Shown: positions 54,131 to 64,000 of the stretch, piece after piece
How the letters are laid out: each line of letters begins with the position of its first letter
Position numbering within the stretch: position 1 is the first letter of the stretch
Assembly (NCBI GenBank): GCA_030620095.1
Contig: JAUTXW010001615.1
Location: 129,501-193,500 of the forward strand
Source: Kuschelorhynchus macadamiae
Lineage: Eukaryota > Arthropoda > Insecta > Coleoptera > Curculionidae
Length of the DNA stretch: 64,000 nucleotides
Direction: 5' to 3'
Notes under the pieces: generated by a model
Seen by the model: the letters and a program-made list of their open reading frames with translations, nothing else
What the model was told of the DNA's origin: nothing
The model's database searches: none
Translations under genes and position numbers: made by a program

Positions 54131-54345
54131 CCTGTATATTTCGCATGCATGGCCCTTAATTTTAGACTGAAATTTGAAGAAATCGGATAAGTAGTTTTTT
54201 AGCTATCCCGCTAACAGACAGACTGACGGACAGATACCTACAGACAGACGGAATTGAGAAAACATGTTTTCCGGCATCTAGGTACCCTTAAACGTAAAGA
54301 TCTGAAAAAATCTCACGAGGGAAGTAATAACTAATTATCTTGTGT
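54130..54345 (-). repeat. AAGATGGCGG family terminal block
   Basis: Carries CTTAATTTTAGACTGAAATT, ACAGACAGACTGACGGACAG, GAGAAAACATGTTTTCCGGC and GTAAAGATCTGAAAAAATCT, ending GGGAAGTAATAA. Confidence 0.65.
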
Positions 54346-55160
54346 TTTTAACAAAAATATTTTTGCAAAATAAAATTTTTTTGTTATCACAATACAAAAA
54401 AAAAAAACAAGTTTTTTTTGCACAGGGGTGGCCCGCATGTTGATTGATAAAAAAATCTCACTTTCATTAAGTGGCTGTATAAACAGAACATATCCTGATT
54501 GTTCCACTGATTCGAACCGCCTTCCGACTTTATTAAGGCGCTTGCCATTGTGTGTATTTTTGTTTTTGCCAACCAAAAAATTTTAACCAAATACATATTT
54601 AGCGAATTTTCTTATTTAGTCCCTCGGCATTTAATATATAAAATAATATTAAGTGGCTATCTTAATAATATTGCGTAATATAATAAAAAAAACTATTTTC
54701 TTTCTCCCTGTATATTTGTAAATAGCCCATCGAGATTTAATAGCTCGATAAAAGAATCACACAACATTTTGGTTTTCACCGTGTTTTCTGATTTGATTCA
54801 TAATGTTGGTGACCTTTGTATCCGCACGATAAGACCGCATTCGACTATAGTGTGACTTTCTAGTGGGGCATATTATGTTTTAAAAGATTCGCCTGCCAGG
54901 AGAGCTAGTTTCACGCCTCTTATAAATTGTGACAAATTCCTCTATAAATTTTATTAAATTAGATAAGTAGAAAATGTTTAAGTCTGGCTTTGGACATTTT
55001 ATCTCCCCTTAAAATTTAGATGGAAGATAAAGCCACTAAGTTTCCTTAAAATATTTCAGTTACTAAACAGGCTTTAAAAGATACGTTTTTAGGACCAAGA
55101 CTCACATTTTTTTCACACATTGCCGCCATTTTAGCTCCATTAAAAAAAATCAGAGCGATA
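54346..55160. other. No gene recognised
   Basis: The - frames at 54331-54596 are repeat or chance frames. No domain is seen. Confidence 0.4.
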
Positions 55161-55165
55161 AACCT

Positions 55166-55860
55166 ATGGTTCTTTTTTGTAAAACACAAGTTATGGATAA
55201 AGATCAAAAACAAATTTTAAAATCAAATTTTGATAATAAAGATATTCTTTTACCAACTATTAAGACTGATGTTAGATATGCCACTAAAAAAGCATTGAAA
55301 GACCTAAATGTTCCTGAAAAGGACAAACTTATTTTTTGTCGGAATGTCAAGACATTTTTGATAAATTGAATAAAGAAGTTAATAGAACGTTGTTGTCTTA
55401 AATATAAGTGTATTAAATATGTAACATACTTAAAACCAAACATTATGCTTGATCAAGGTGTTTCACATATACTTAAGAGCCCAAAATAGGCGTTTTGTAC
55501 AAAAAAGAAATAATTTCCAGTTTTCAACGGTATAGCCAGCATCTAATAGATACCGAATTTATAAATGTTTGTAAAACATATAATTAAACTAATGTATTAG
55601 ATACATTTTTCTACAATTTCTTGGGACAAAACTTTAAAAATTGTGGCATGTTATTAAGTTAATCTTGATCCTTTCTCATGGAAAAGCCACAGTTGAGTCG
55701 GGGTTTTCCATAAATAAAATTTTAGTTGAAAATCTGTTGGATGAGTTCATTATCTGCCAAAGACAAGTATATAACGCAATTTATCAAATAGGTGGTGCAA
55801 TAAATGTTAATATTTCCGACAAAATGAGGGTATGTCAGTGGTGTGCAGTGGCATTATGAA
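55166..55860 (+). pseudogene. Transposon-derived protein remnant, C-terminal part
   Basis: Broken frames read DVRYATKKALKDLNVPEKDK, then KLIERCCLKYKCIKYVTYL, and further down LILSHGKATVESGFSINKIL and VYNAIYQIGG. The LSHGxAxVExGFSxNK phrase resembles the C-terminal region of hAT-like transposon proteins, but the family name is not certain. Stops separate the pieces. Confidence 0.4.
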
Positions 55861-56249
55861 TAGGGTAGGCAATAGGTAATGGACAATAATGAAATTCCAC
55901 TAGAACAGTAGGCTCTAAAAAAGGCACTCTATGGTAACTTTATAAAAGGAAGTACGAGATAATATATAATTTTTACTAGTACTCACCTGTTAGAAAATCT
56001 CTGAAAAAAATTGTTTTCTTATTGAAGAGGAACCTGGAACATTGTCTTAATTTACACAAATTATTAATGTCGAACAATTTTATTAATTTAAAAATATTTT
56101 AAAAGTTGACACTAAACAAAAACCATAAATAATAATTTTTTATAAATTAGTTCAATACGGCGATCTTTCATCAAAAAATGCATTAATAACATCATCATAG
56201 AAAGTTGAATTACGTTTTAAATATTTGATTGAAAATTTCCAAAAAATAA
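55861..56249. other. No gene recognised
   Basis: AT-rich gap between two transposon relics on opposite strands. Confidence 0.5.
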
Positions 56250-57430
56250 TTAAAATCAAAATCTTCTAATGTAAATAAGTACATTCTAGCTACCGAAAGG
56301 GTTTCTCCATCCCAATTTTCTTCATTTTCAAGCATTCCTTTAATAGGTTTTTCAAATTAGGAAGCTCACAGTTTACCGTTCTTGAATTATAGGCCCATCG
56401 AGTCTGAACTACACGTGGTAATTTTTTAGTACAAAATCGGTTATAGAAATCAGAATTTTTGGTGCTAGTGTGAAAAAATGTGCCCAAATTTTTAATTGTT
56501 CCAAAAAAGTGCTGCGATTCTCTCGCAGGACTTAAGACAAAACGAAGTTTAAAATATGGGCGTTGCACCATACGTATATCGCGTTGGGACAAATTTCCCG
56601 CACTTTTTGCTGAACTCCATTTTTATTAGATGATAAAACAGGGGCTCTATCGTAAGTTTGAGCTACTAGTTTGGAAGTGCATTCATAGTCATTTAAAATA
56701 TCTATAATTATTTGGGTTAGCGCCTCTGCGGATCGAATCGGAATTACGTCGGTAAATCCCATAAACCGACCGACTATTTCCTTTGAATTTGTAAAATATC
56801 TGCAAATCATACAAACTTGTTCTTTACCGCTTACATCTGGTATCTCGTCAATCATAATAGCCACGAAGTCAGTATTGGTGTAACTCTTGTTGTATTTTTG
56901 CCTTAATTACATAGGCTATTGCAGATATTAAATCATTTTGTATTCTGTTAGAAAATCCAGAAAAGGCAATTCTCTTTTCATTTTCATTAGACACGTATAG
57001 ATGATCTTGCAGAATCCCATCATAATTGGCTAAAAGCTGTATGCATTCGATAAAGTTGCCGCTGTTGGACGACTCAGTGTTTTCTGTATGTCCGTAATGG
57101 CAGCTCTTGCCTTCCCACGAAGCAAGTTATATCAATAAGTCTTCGCATTAGGTTACGATTTCGATCTACTTTAGAATTATGCCTTTCTATTCCCTCTTTA
57201 AATTGACGAGAAAGGCTCACTTCTGTACTATTTTGCCCCAAGTTACATAAAGAAAGGGCAGATTTTAAATGACTCGGATTGGTCATGTTTTTTTTGCAGC
57301 ATTTGTGAAATTGTTTAGGTCTTCGCAACTGGCATTAGTCCACACACTCTTTTCTTTCGAAAAGAATAGACATGCCCAACAAAACATCTTATTAATATGA
57401 CTGCAACCGGAAAGCCAATTATAATTTTAA
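56250..57430 (-). pseudogene. hAT-type transposase relic (zinc finger MYM-type 1-like)
   Basis: On the - strand: a TTF-type zinc finger reading NWLSGCSHINKMFCWACLFF, then ERHNSKVDRNRNLMRRLIDI. The catalytic part follows: AIMIDEIPDVSGKEQVCMIC (first Asp region), RYFTNSKEIVGRFMGF, TSKLVAQTYDRAPVLSSNKN and IYVWCNAHILNFVLS, then PARESQHFFGTIKNLGTFFH and VQTRWAYNSRTV. This order matches DUF4371-type hAT proteins. At least three frameshifts break it. The C-terminal dimerisation part is not seen. Confidence 0.7.
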
Positions 57431-57699
57431 TAAAACTTATCGCTAAAATACGTATTACAGTTTTTTTTCGTTGCACAATATTTAAGTATTTATGTCATAA
57501 ATAATTTCCAATGTCATCACATTCACACTGCATTTTTATTTTTAAAGTACCTACCAAAATATCTTTAGTCTCCTGTATAACAAACACTTATCAGTAGTCA
57601 AAATACCTAATGTTAAATGAAGCCCAATTATTCGATTTGAAACACACTTTAAAAACTAAATTATTGACAGGCTACACGCAAAAATGATTATTATAATAG
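57431..57699. other. No gene recognised
   Basis: Gap between the hAT relic and the LINE 3' end. Confidence 0.5.
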
Positions 57700-60600
57700 T
57701 CAAAGTCAAAGTCAAAAAAAGCTTTAATATCATAAAAATCAAACATTTTCATTGACAATGCTTAACTAAACAATAATCATATAACTAAAACTACAGAGAT
57801 TTATATGATAATACTAAAATATATGATAAAAACTGTCATGAAATTAAAAAATGTACAGTGTTAACAAAAAAAAAACATAAAAGTTTTAAAAAACGCAGAG
57901 ACAATATTACAAAATAAATCCAGGTGCAGAATAATAAGGCGCAAATACAGATATAACTAATTCCCAATTAAGACATTGGCTAATTCTGATTATCATTATA
58001 AAACTCATCAACTGTGTAATAGGCCTTCGCAACCAGCATTCTATGGACCCTTTTTTTAAATAACTTATATGACTGAATTTGTCTTAAGTGGGCTGGAAGG
58101 GAGTTAAATAACTTTCTACCATTATAAAAAATTGAATTTTTAGTTAAGGTTGATGAAGGAATTGGTAGAGATACTACATGAGTGGTACGTAGAGGGTAAT
58201 TAATAAATGATCTGAGCTCCACCTTCTTCCTGATCATAGATACTGCCTCCAGGACAAACAAGCAAGGGTCAGAATTTTATGCTGTATGAATAATGGCCTA
58301 CAGGAGTCACGAGCCTTCGCTCCACACATAAACCTAACAGCTCTCTTTTGTAATAAAAAGACCGAGTTAAATAAAAATTTGGGACAGGATCCCCAGAAGC
58401 AGATGCCATATCTCAAGTGAGACTCCACCAGTGAAAAATAAACACTTCTTGCCATTGATAAATTCAATTCGCTTGCTACGACTCTCACTGCGTAGCAGCC
58501 TCTTGAGAGTTTTTTATTAAGTTGAAGAATATGCGTTTCAAATTTTAACTTAGCATCGATAAATAAACCAAGAAATTTATTCTCCTGTAGAGCCTCAACA
58601 ATTTGATCTTGCAAAACGATATTATTAATATGACATTTAAAGGAAACAATGTTTGTTTTTGAGATATTAAGAGACAAGTAGTTAGCATCACACCATTCCT
58701 TGATAGTAACTAGGTCTGTTTTTATAAGTTCCTCAAGGATCTCAGTATCCTTGTGGCGCCAGAGAATGGTGGTGTCATCCGCAAACACTGTGAATCTTCC
58801 CAAAATGTTCAACTGTGGCAGATCATTGACATACGCAAAAAGAGTAAGGGTCCCAACACCGATCCCTGTGGAACACCTGCTGTGGTTCTTAAAGGTTTAG
58901 AGTGTTGGCCATTCACAAGAACAGTTTGATAACGTTCAGATAAGTATGACTGAAACCATTTCAGTGAGATGCCCCTGAAGCCATAGATTTCAAGCTTGCG
59001 CAGCAGTATTTCATGATCCACACAGTCGAATGCCTTTGATAGATCACAAAACACCGCCGCGGCACACTCCATCGTTCAGCCCCAAGTACAAGTCTTCTAG
59101 AAATGCAAAAATCGCATCTCCGGTGTTTTTAGATGACTGAAACCCAAACTGAACGCTGCTAAGAATATTATACCTGTCCAAGAAGACAATGACCCGCTTT
59201 TTCACCAACTTTTCTATGATTTTGGACATTGTCGGTAACATGGAAATGGGTCTAAAATTAGTTGGTTCCTCACAATTTCCTCCCTTAAACAAGGGAAATA
59301 TTGTTGCCATTTTCAAGCAAGAAGGGAAGCAACCCGTAAGGAACGACCCGTTAATGGCCTCAGCAAACATTTGCAATGCATGACCAGGAAGTGCAGCAAA
59401 AACTCTCACTGAAATACATCATATCCAGAAGCATTTTTGTTCCTTATGGTACCGAAAACTTCTCTAATTTCAAACACATTCGTAGGGTAAAAATAGAATG
59501 TTTCATCTACTGATAAATTTAAATAATTTAAAGCATTATTATGCGGAGTAATATGACTTGATAAGTTTGAGGCGAAAGAGCAATAAAAAGTGTTTAATGT
59601 ATCTGGGTTTAGGTTGTGGTTCTTATCATCCACTTCCCTTCCACCACCAATCAAGTCATTGACAATTAACCAACTCTCCTTTTGCTTATTATTAGCAAGT
59701 AAGATCCGGTTGGAAAAATAATTTTGCTTAGCTGCTTTAATAGCTTTTCTATATAGCAAACGGTACTTATTAAAATAAGTCACAAAATATAAATTGTCTG
59801 AAAAATACTTCCTTAGAGTATGCAGAGAACGCAAATTCCTCGCGGATACTCGTAAGCCTGCAGTAAACCATTTCTTCTTTTTTCTTTTGTTTTTTAAATA
59901 TATTAAGGGGAAACTAGTTTTAAATATCTTAACTATAATTGTATGAAACCTGTCTAATGGATCTGCGAAACTAAGAATATCACCCCAATTTAAGTCGTTG
60001 CACAGTCGCGAAAACCTATTAAAATTACGAGTTGTGAATAGTCTGCCACGTCGCTTTTGAGATTTAGGCGCCTTGGTTTCAATCTCAATATTGCATATTA
60101 CCGCCTCGTGGTCAGAAAGTCCGGCGCTCCTAAGATTACAATCGATAAGGTTTCTATCAAAATTGGAACATAGATAGTCCAGAATAGTGGCTGAGTGCCC
60201 CGTAATACGAGTAGGTGCCTCTACATGCATATATAAGCCAAACGAGTCCAACAAATTATTTACTAAATTAAAATTTCTGTGGCACTTATCAGAAAAATCT
60301 ATATTAAAATCTCCGGCAATTACTATACGTGCATGTATAGGCAACCCAGACAAAACTATTTCTAATCTATAAATGAAATTTACAACCTCCAAATTGGGTG
60401 GTCTGTAGAGGCAAACAATAAACAAGTTTAACCTTTCTGAATGGACCACAGAAAATTCAAATTCCTTTTCCACTATTAAATAATCAAGCTGACAATAATT
60501 AATAAATTTACACCTATCCAAAAACCTGTTGTGAACCAATATCAAAGTACCTCCATGTATAGAAGACCTCCTAGAAAATCTTGACAAAACACTATAATTG

Positions 60601-60731
60601 GGGACGAATATCGGTTCTTCATCGTTAAGCCAGTGCTCGGTAAAAAGTAGTAAATCCGGGTAGTCAAGATCGTTAAGAAAAAGTTCCAGTTCGTTAATCT
60701 TGTTTCTTATTGATTGTATGTTTAGAACCAT
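57700..60731 (-). pseudogene. LINE ORF2 (endonuclease/reverse transcriptase), frameshifted
   Basis: Same family as 29584-32349. The 5' frame (60731-59406) gives an intact endonuclease with LFTEHWL, IAGDFNIDF and AGLSDHEAV. It then continues over four frameshifts (near 59406, 59060, 58830 and 58250): QFGFQSSKNTGDAI, FCDLSKAFDCVDHE, GVPQGSVLGPLLF, VFADDTTIL, then LQKRAVRFMCGAKARDSC and a C-terminus ending VAKAYYTVDEFYND (57980). All catalytic motifs survive, so the decay is recent and mainly by small indels. The 3' tail on - has three GACTTT units (57702-57720). Confidence 0.85.
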
Positions 60732-61879
60732 TAACCCGATCCAGAAAGCATTGTGTTCTCTAAAAAAGTATTACCTCTCATAATTTCTGAATTTACAGAA
60801 GAACCTAGTGTGATTTGAGCCTCTTCGTGTGGAATTTTATGCATGTACGTGCGGATTAAATATCCAGTTAGGCCCTCTTTTTCGTCAAAAGTCAGTTTAA
60901 ATAGTCTCTGGCATATAAGCAATGGAACAAACCTGGCGTGATCATAATTCTGGATAATCCTGTGAATTTCTTTGTTTTGGTCCGTTATTAATTTTGTAAG
61001 CTCCGTACGTTTAATCCTAAGAGCCGGGCTAATAATAATTAAATTCGTTCAAGTAAGAGATCCGATAGACTCTTGCAATCTCTCCTTGTCAATTCTTTTT
61101 CCACTAACAGCATTCGATGTTCCCATGAAGACAAACACCCAGTCCTCCTTAGTAAGTCTCTCAGAAAAAAGATGACACATCTGAAGTTGATCCTCAAGAA
61201 TAGACTTTGATTTCTGGCAGTTGATATCGTAGCCCTTTTTGGTGAAATGTTTGAAATGATGAAAGTAACCCTGTATGTCATCACCAACTATCAAAATTTG
61301 AGGCTTTCTACGATAAGAATTGTTTTTTGAATTTAGAAAATCGTCGTGCTTGGCTGCAGTTGCTTCATGCTGAAATATTTCAATTTTCTGTTCATAGTCC
61401 TTAATCTGCAATTCTAGGCACTTTATAGAAATTAACATAGCCTCGTTAATTTTGGTGAGTTCAGTTACTCTGTCACTTAATTCGTTCTTAGCTTCAGTCA
61501 GTTTCGAAAGCTCATCTTTTGAGCGTTTCTCTTCGGATTTAAAATTCTGAATTTCGTCAGTCAGTCGGCAAATGTGTAGTCTCTGTTTCTCCAGTTGAGA
61601 TGCAAGTTCAGTTGACGCGTCAGTGGCCATATCTTCAAACACTTGACTGTTACGCCTGATCCGTTTTATGTATACATCCCTCTCTTTAAATTCTTTTGTC
61701 AGATTTTTGATTTGCTCCAGAAATCCATTTTTTTCGTCATCGTCCCTTTGCTGAGCCTCCTGACAAACCAAAGAGCAATAGATTTTATAGCCACCAATTC
61801 TAACGACCTCCGTGAGCCTATTAAGGCAACTAGGGTGAAATACACCGTTGCATACAACACAACAGTATAGTTGGCGCAT
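60731..61879 (-). pseudogene. LINE ORF1: PHD finger, coiled coil, SGNH-like domain
   Basis: Frame 61879-61049 starts MRQLYCCVVCNGVFHPSCLN (Cys/His pattern of a PHD-type finger). It continues through a coiled coil (LASQLEKQRLHICRLTDEIQ, LSKLTEAKNELSDRVTEL) to ILIVGDDIQGYFHHF and EDWVFVFMGTSNAVSG, an esterase-like domain. One frameshift near 61046 leads into NLIIISPALRIKRTEL and a frame ending at 60731. That stop overlaps the ORF2 start in TAATG, as in the copy at 29584. This copy preserves the N-terminal finger missing there. Confidence 0.8.
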
Positions 61880-63170
61880 TACCTTTCTGGAATGACGTCA
61901 TTTTTGGTTATTTTTGTTTGATTTATGTTAACTGACAGTGACAAAAACATTTTGAAAAAACTCATTGTCGTTTCTTTACAACAGTCAATGCCGGTTTTGG
62001 TTATGTGTCTTTCAGAATATATTCGTCAAAATTGACATTGATTTGTTGTGATTCTTTTTAAACTTTTGCAAGATGCCGCGAAGATATAATCAGCAATCAC
62101 AGCTAATAGTTTTGAATATCTTGGCTTTTTTTCAATTGGAAAAAGAGCAAGCTAAAAATGGAATCCTTCCGCAAACTGATAATATAATTGAACGAGCTTC
62201 AAATGCAACAAAACTTAGCCATACAACAATCATAAATATTAAGAAAAGAGGAATAACGAGCGATGAATCCTTTACCTCCAGAATGTCTCAAAAGCAAAAA
62301 GAGGTAAAAACAAAAATTACAGATTACTTAAAGAACAAAATAAGAGATACGATCTACTGCATGTATGCGAAAAATGAATATGTTACAATGCAGACTTTGC
62401 TTAAAAAACTAAAAGAGATAAATGAATATTTTAATTTTTCCATCAACTCGCTAAGAAAATACGTAAAAAGTATTGGTTTTAAGTGGAAGAAATCAAATAA
62501 TAGAAAATAACTGATGGATTTGCCCCACATCGTCCACAAGAGAATCAATTTCTTGAGGGAATATGTCAAAAATCAAAATCTAGGACAAGATGCTTATACC
62601 ACCGTATTTATTGATATCTCTTATTTTGTTCTTTAAGTAATCTGTGATTTTTGTTTTTACCTCTTTTTGTTTTTGAAACATTCTGGAGGTAAAGGATTCA
62701 TCGTTCGTTATTCCCCTTTTCTTAATATTTTTTCAGTATTGTCTGTAATTGAGAATTAAAATAATTTTGATGAAAATGGGTAACTGGCGTCAATTTATTA
62801 CATTGCAAACAAAGAATAAGACTAAGATGAAAGAATTTATATTAGTAAAGTCTTATTTGCAAAATAATTTTAGTTTTTGAAGTTATAATAGTTATTTTTG
62901 TATTAAGTGTGCAAAATGAGGGTTTTTTTATGGCAATGAGAGTGTTAATTTTTTGCCAGCCATTTTCGACAAGTTGCAGCGCTTTCTGTACAGAAAATGC
63001 CAATTTTAAATTCGCTTTAGCCAGTGCTGAACGCACCCCTCCTATCTACATCACTGCATACGTTTAGGTTAGGAATCATCGCTGAAATATAAATAATATA
63101 AGAAATACGTTATTTGAAACCAGCGTGACGTCATTCCAGAAAGGTAATGCGCCAACTATAGTTGCTAAAT
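61865..63170. mobile_element. Inverted-repeat structure around a transposase fragment
   Basis: About 35 bp at 61867-61901 (TAGTTGGCGCATTACCTTTC, then TGGAATGACGTCA) is repeated inverted at 63126-63161 (TGACGTCATTCCAGAAAGGT, then AATGCGCCAACTA). Inside, 62235-62345 is also repeated inverted at 62632-62740. The pattern suggests two copies of one DNA transposon joined tail to tail. The left arm overlaps the start codon of the LINE ORF1. Confidence 0.65.
62073..62640 (+). pseudogene. DDE transposase N-terminal part, truncated
   Basis: 145 residues open MPRRYNQQSQLIVLNILAFF, then KLSHTTIINIKKRGI and FNFSINSLRKYVKSIGFKWK, typical of the helix-turn-helix part of insect IS630/Tc1-like transposases. 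After the stop at 62508 the other frame continues LMDLPHIVHKRINFLREYVK and TTVFIDISYF, the place where a DE(T/S)Y catalytic motif would stand. It then meets the inverted duplicate at 62632. The catalytic domain is absent. Confidence 0.6.
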
Positions 63171-64000
63171 TCTTTAATTTTTACAACATTCAAAAAATCT
63201 CATTTTGCGTAGAATGGCTATAAACCCAACGAAAACACAATGTAAGTACCTTAGATATGTCACTTACACAGTTTAAATAAAATAAATTAATTTTTTTTTA
63301 AATCCAACATTTAAGGTTGTATCTGCTAATAGACAACAATAATGGGTGTTGCTAAAACTCCGCCAAAACGGAATAATAAAGTACAAGACTCTGATAAATC
63401 GAAATTTACAATATTATTGCTTATCAGTAAATTTGCATATTTTATGGCATTTTTTATGTTCTCTTCAGAGGATAAACTGAATATAGTTAGTGTCTTATTT
63501 CCTCAAATATTAAATTAATTTGTAAGTTAATGGCTTTGAAAATTATCAGGATACATAGAGTTTTCCACCAGCAACACATCAATACTAGACACATGTATTC
63601 TTTCAGAATTAACACCACCAAAAAACACCAAAAACTGCACACCAGAACAAATGTTAACTATATTTTATTAATTTTTTATTAATATTGAAACCTAAATCAC
63701 CCTCGTCGCTAATAGCCCGCATCGACTATCGGCCGGTCGCGGTCGTCCGTAATTATGACAAAGTGCTCGCATTTTGCGGAATGGCTCTATCTCTTCAACA
63801 GACGGCGTTAGATCCATGCCTTTAATTGCGTACGCTTATTATTACTAAAGGTGCTGCCTTTCGCTCTCAATATAGTATATATATCATCGGAATTGTCCAC
63901 CTTACGACGCGCTCTTATGAACCACCTATATGGGAAATTAAGGTCCGCTTAGAAGCAAGATTTGCACTATTTTGGACTCGTGGAAATATTTGCGTTTGAT
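63171..64000. other. No gene assigned; small frame at 63342
   Basis: A 59-codon frame starts at 63342 (MGVAKTPPKRNNKVQDSDKS), with a basic start like some retroelement ORF1 proteins, but support is poor. 63700-63960 is less AT-rich (CGGCCGGTCGCGGTCG near 63730) and might hold a promoter. Nothing decisive. Confidence 0.3.

Overview
This window looks like AT-rich nuclear DNA from an insect. It holds one recognisable host gene and a dense layer of transposable elements. The host gene is the coatomer delta subunit (delta-COP, archain). Its first six coding exons lie on the + strand between 22688 and 41363, joined by canonical GT/AG introns in consistent phase. The encoded sequence has insect-type features, such as GKT at the exon 2/3 junction. 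The C-terminal mu-homology half was not found before the window ends. An insect is well supported. A beetle is only a guess from the repeat style.

Layout. 1-10.6 kb is repeat-rich: Penelope-like elements (PLEs) with hammerhead-type ribozyme motifs, a dispersed repeat family carrying AAGATGGCGG cores, a cluster of TATCGATA motifs, a Tigger/pogo fragment, and a possible promoter or first exon near 3.1 kb. 10.9-12.9 kb is an intact BED-finger hAT transposase ORF. 13-22.5 kb is mostly degenerate: LINE pieces, a second hammerhead-bearing PLE relic at 16 kb, and a GC-richer patch at 20.6-21.2 kb. 22.7-41.4 kb is delta-COP, whose introns hold LINE copies (one with an intact two-ORF tail at 28.1-32.6 kb), a Tc1 relic, a hAT MITE with an exact 8-bp target duplication, and inverted PLE arms carrying a complete hammerhead at 24.2 kb.

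41.9-46.2 kb is a well-bounded PIF/Harbinger element with a TTA target duplication. It has an intact three-exon MADF/BESS gene on + and a deleted HARBI1-type transposase on -. 47-55 kb holds foldback elements, (TA)n tracts, tandem repeat blocks, a nearly full-length mariner-type element and short LINE tails. 55-57.4 kb has hAT-type relics. 57.7-61.9 kb is a frameshifted copy of the same LINE family as at 28 kb, this time keeping its PHD-finger ORF1 start. 61.9-63.2 kb is an inverted-repeat structure holding a truncated transposase.

How parts relate. The two LINE copies share a TAATG stop/start overlap between ORF1 and ORF2. The Harbinger element pairs a DNA-binding accessory gene with a transposase gene located antisense inside its intron. 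PLE relics at 1.4-2.1, 10.5, 16.0 and 24.2 kb each carry a recognisable hammerhead fold, and these are the most interesting non-protein signals here. No rRNA, tRNA or CRISPR array was recognised.
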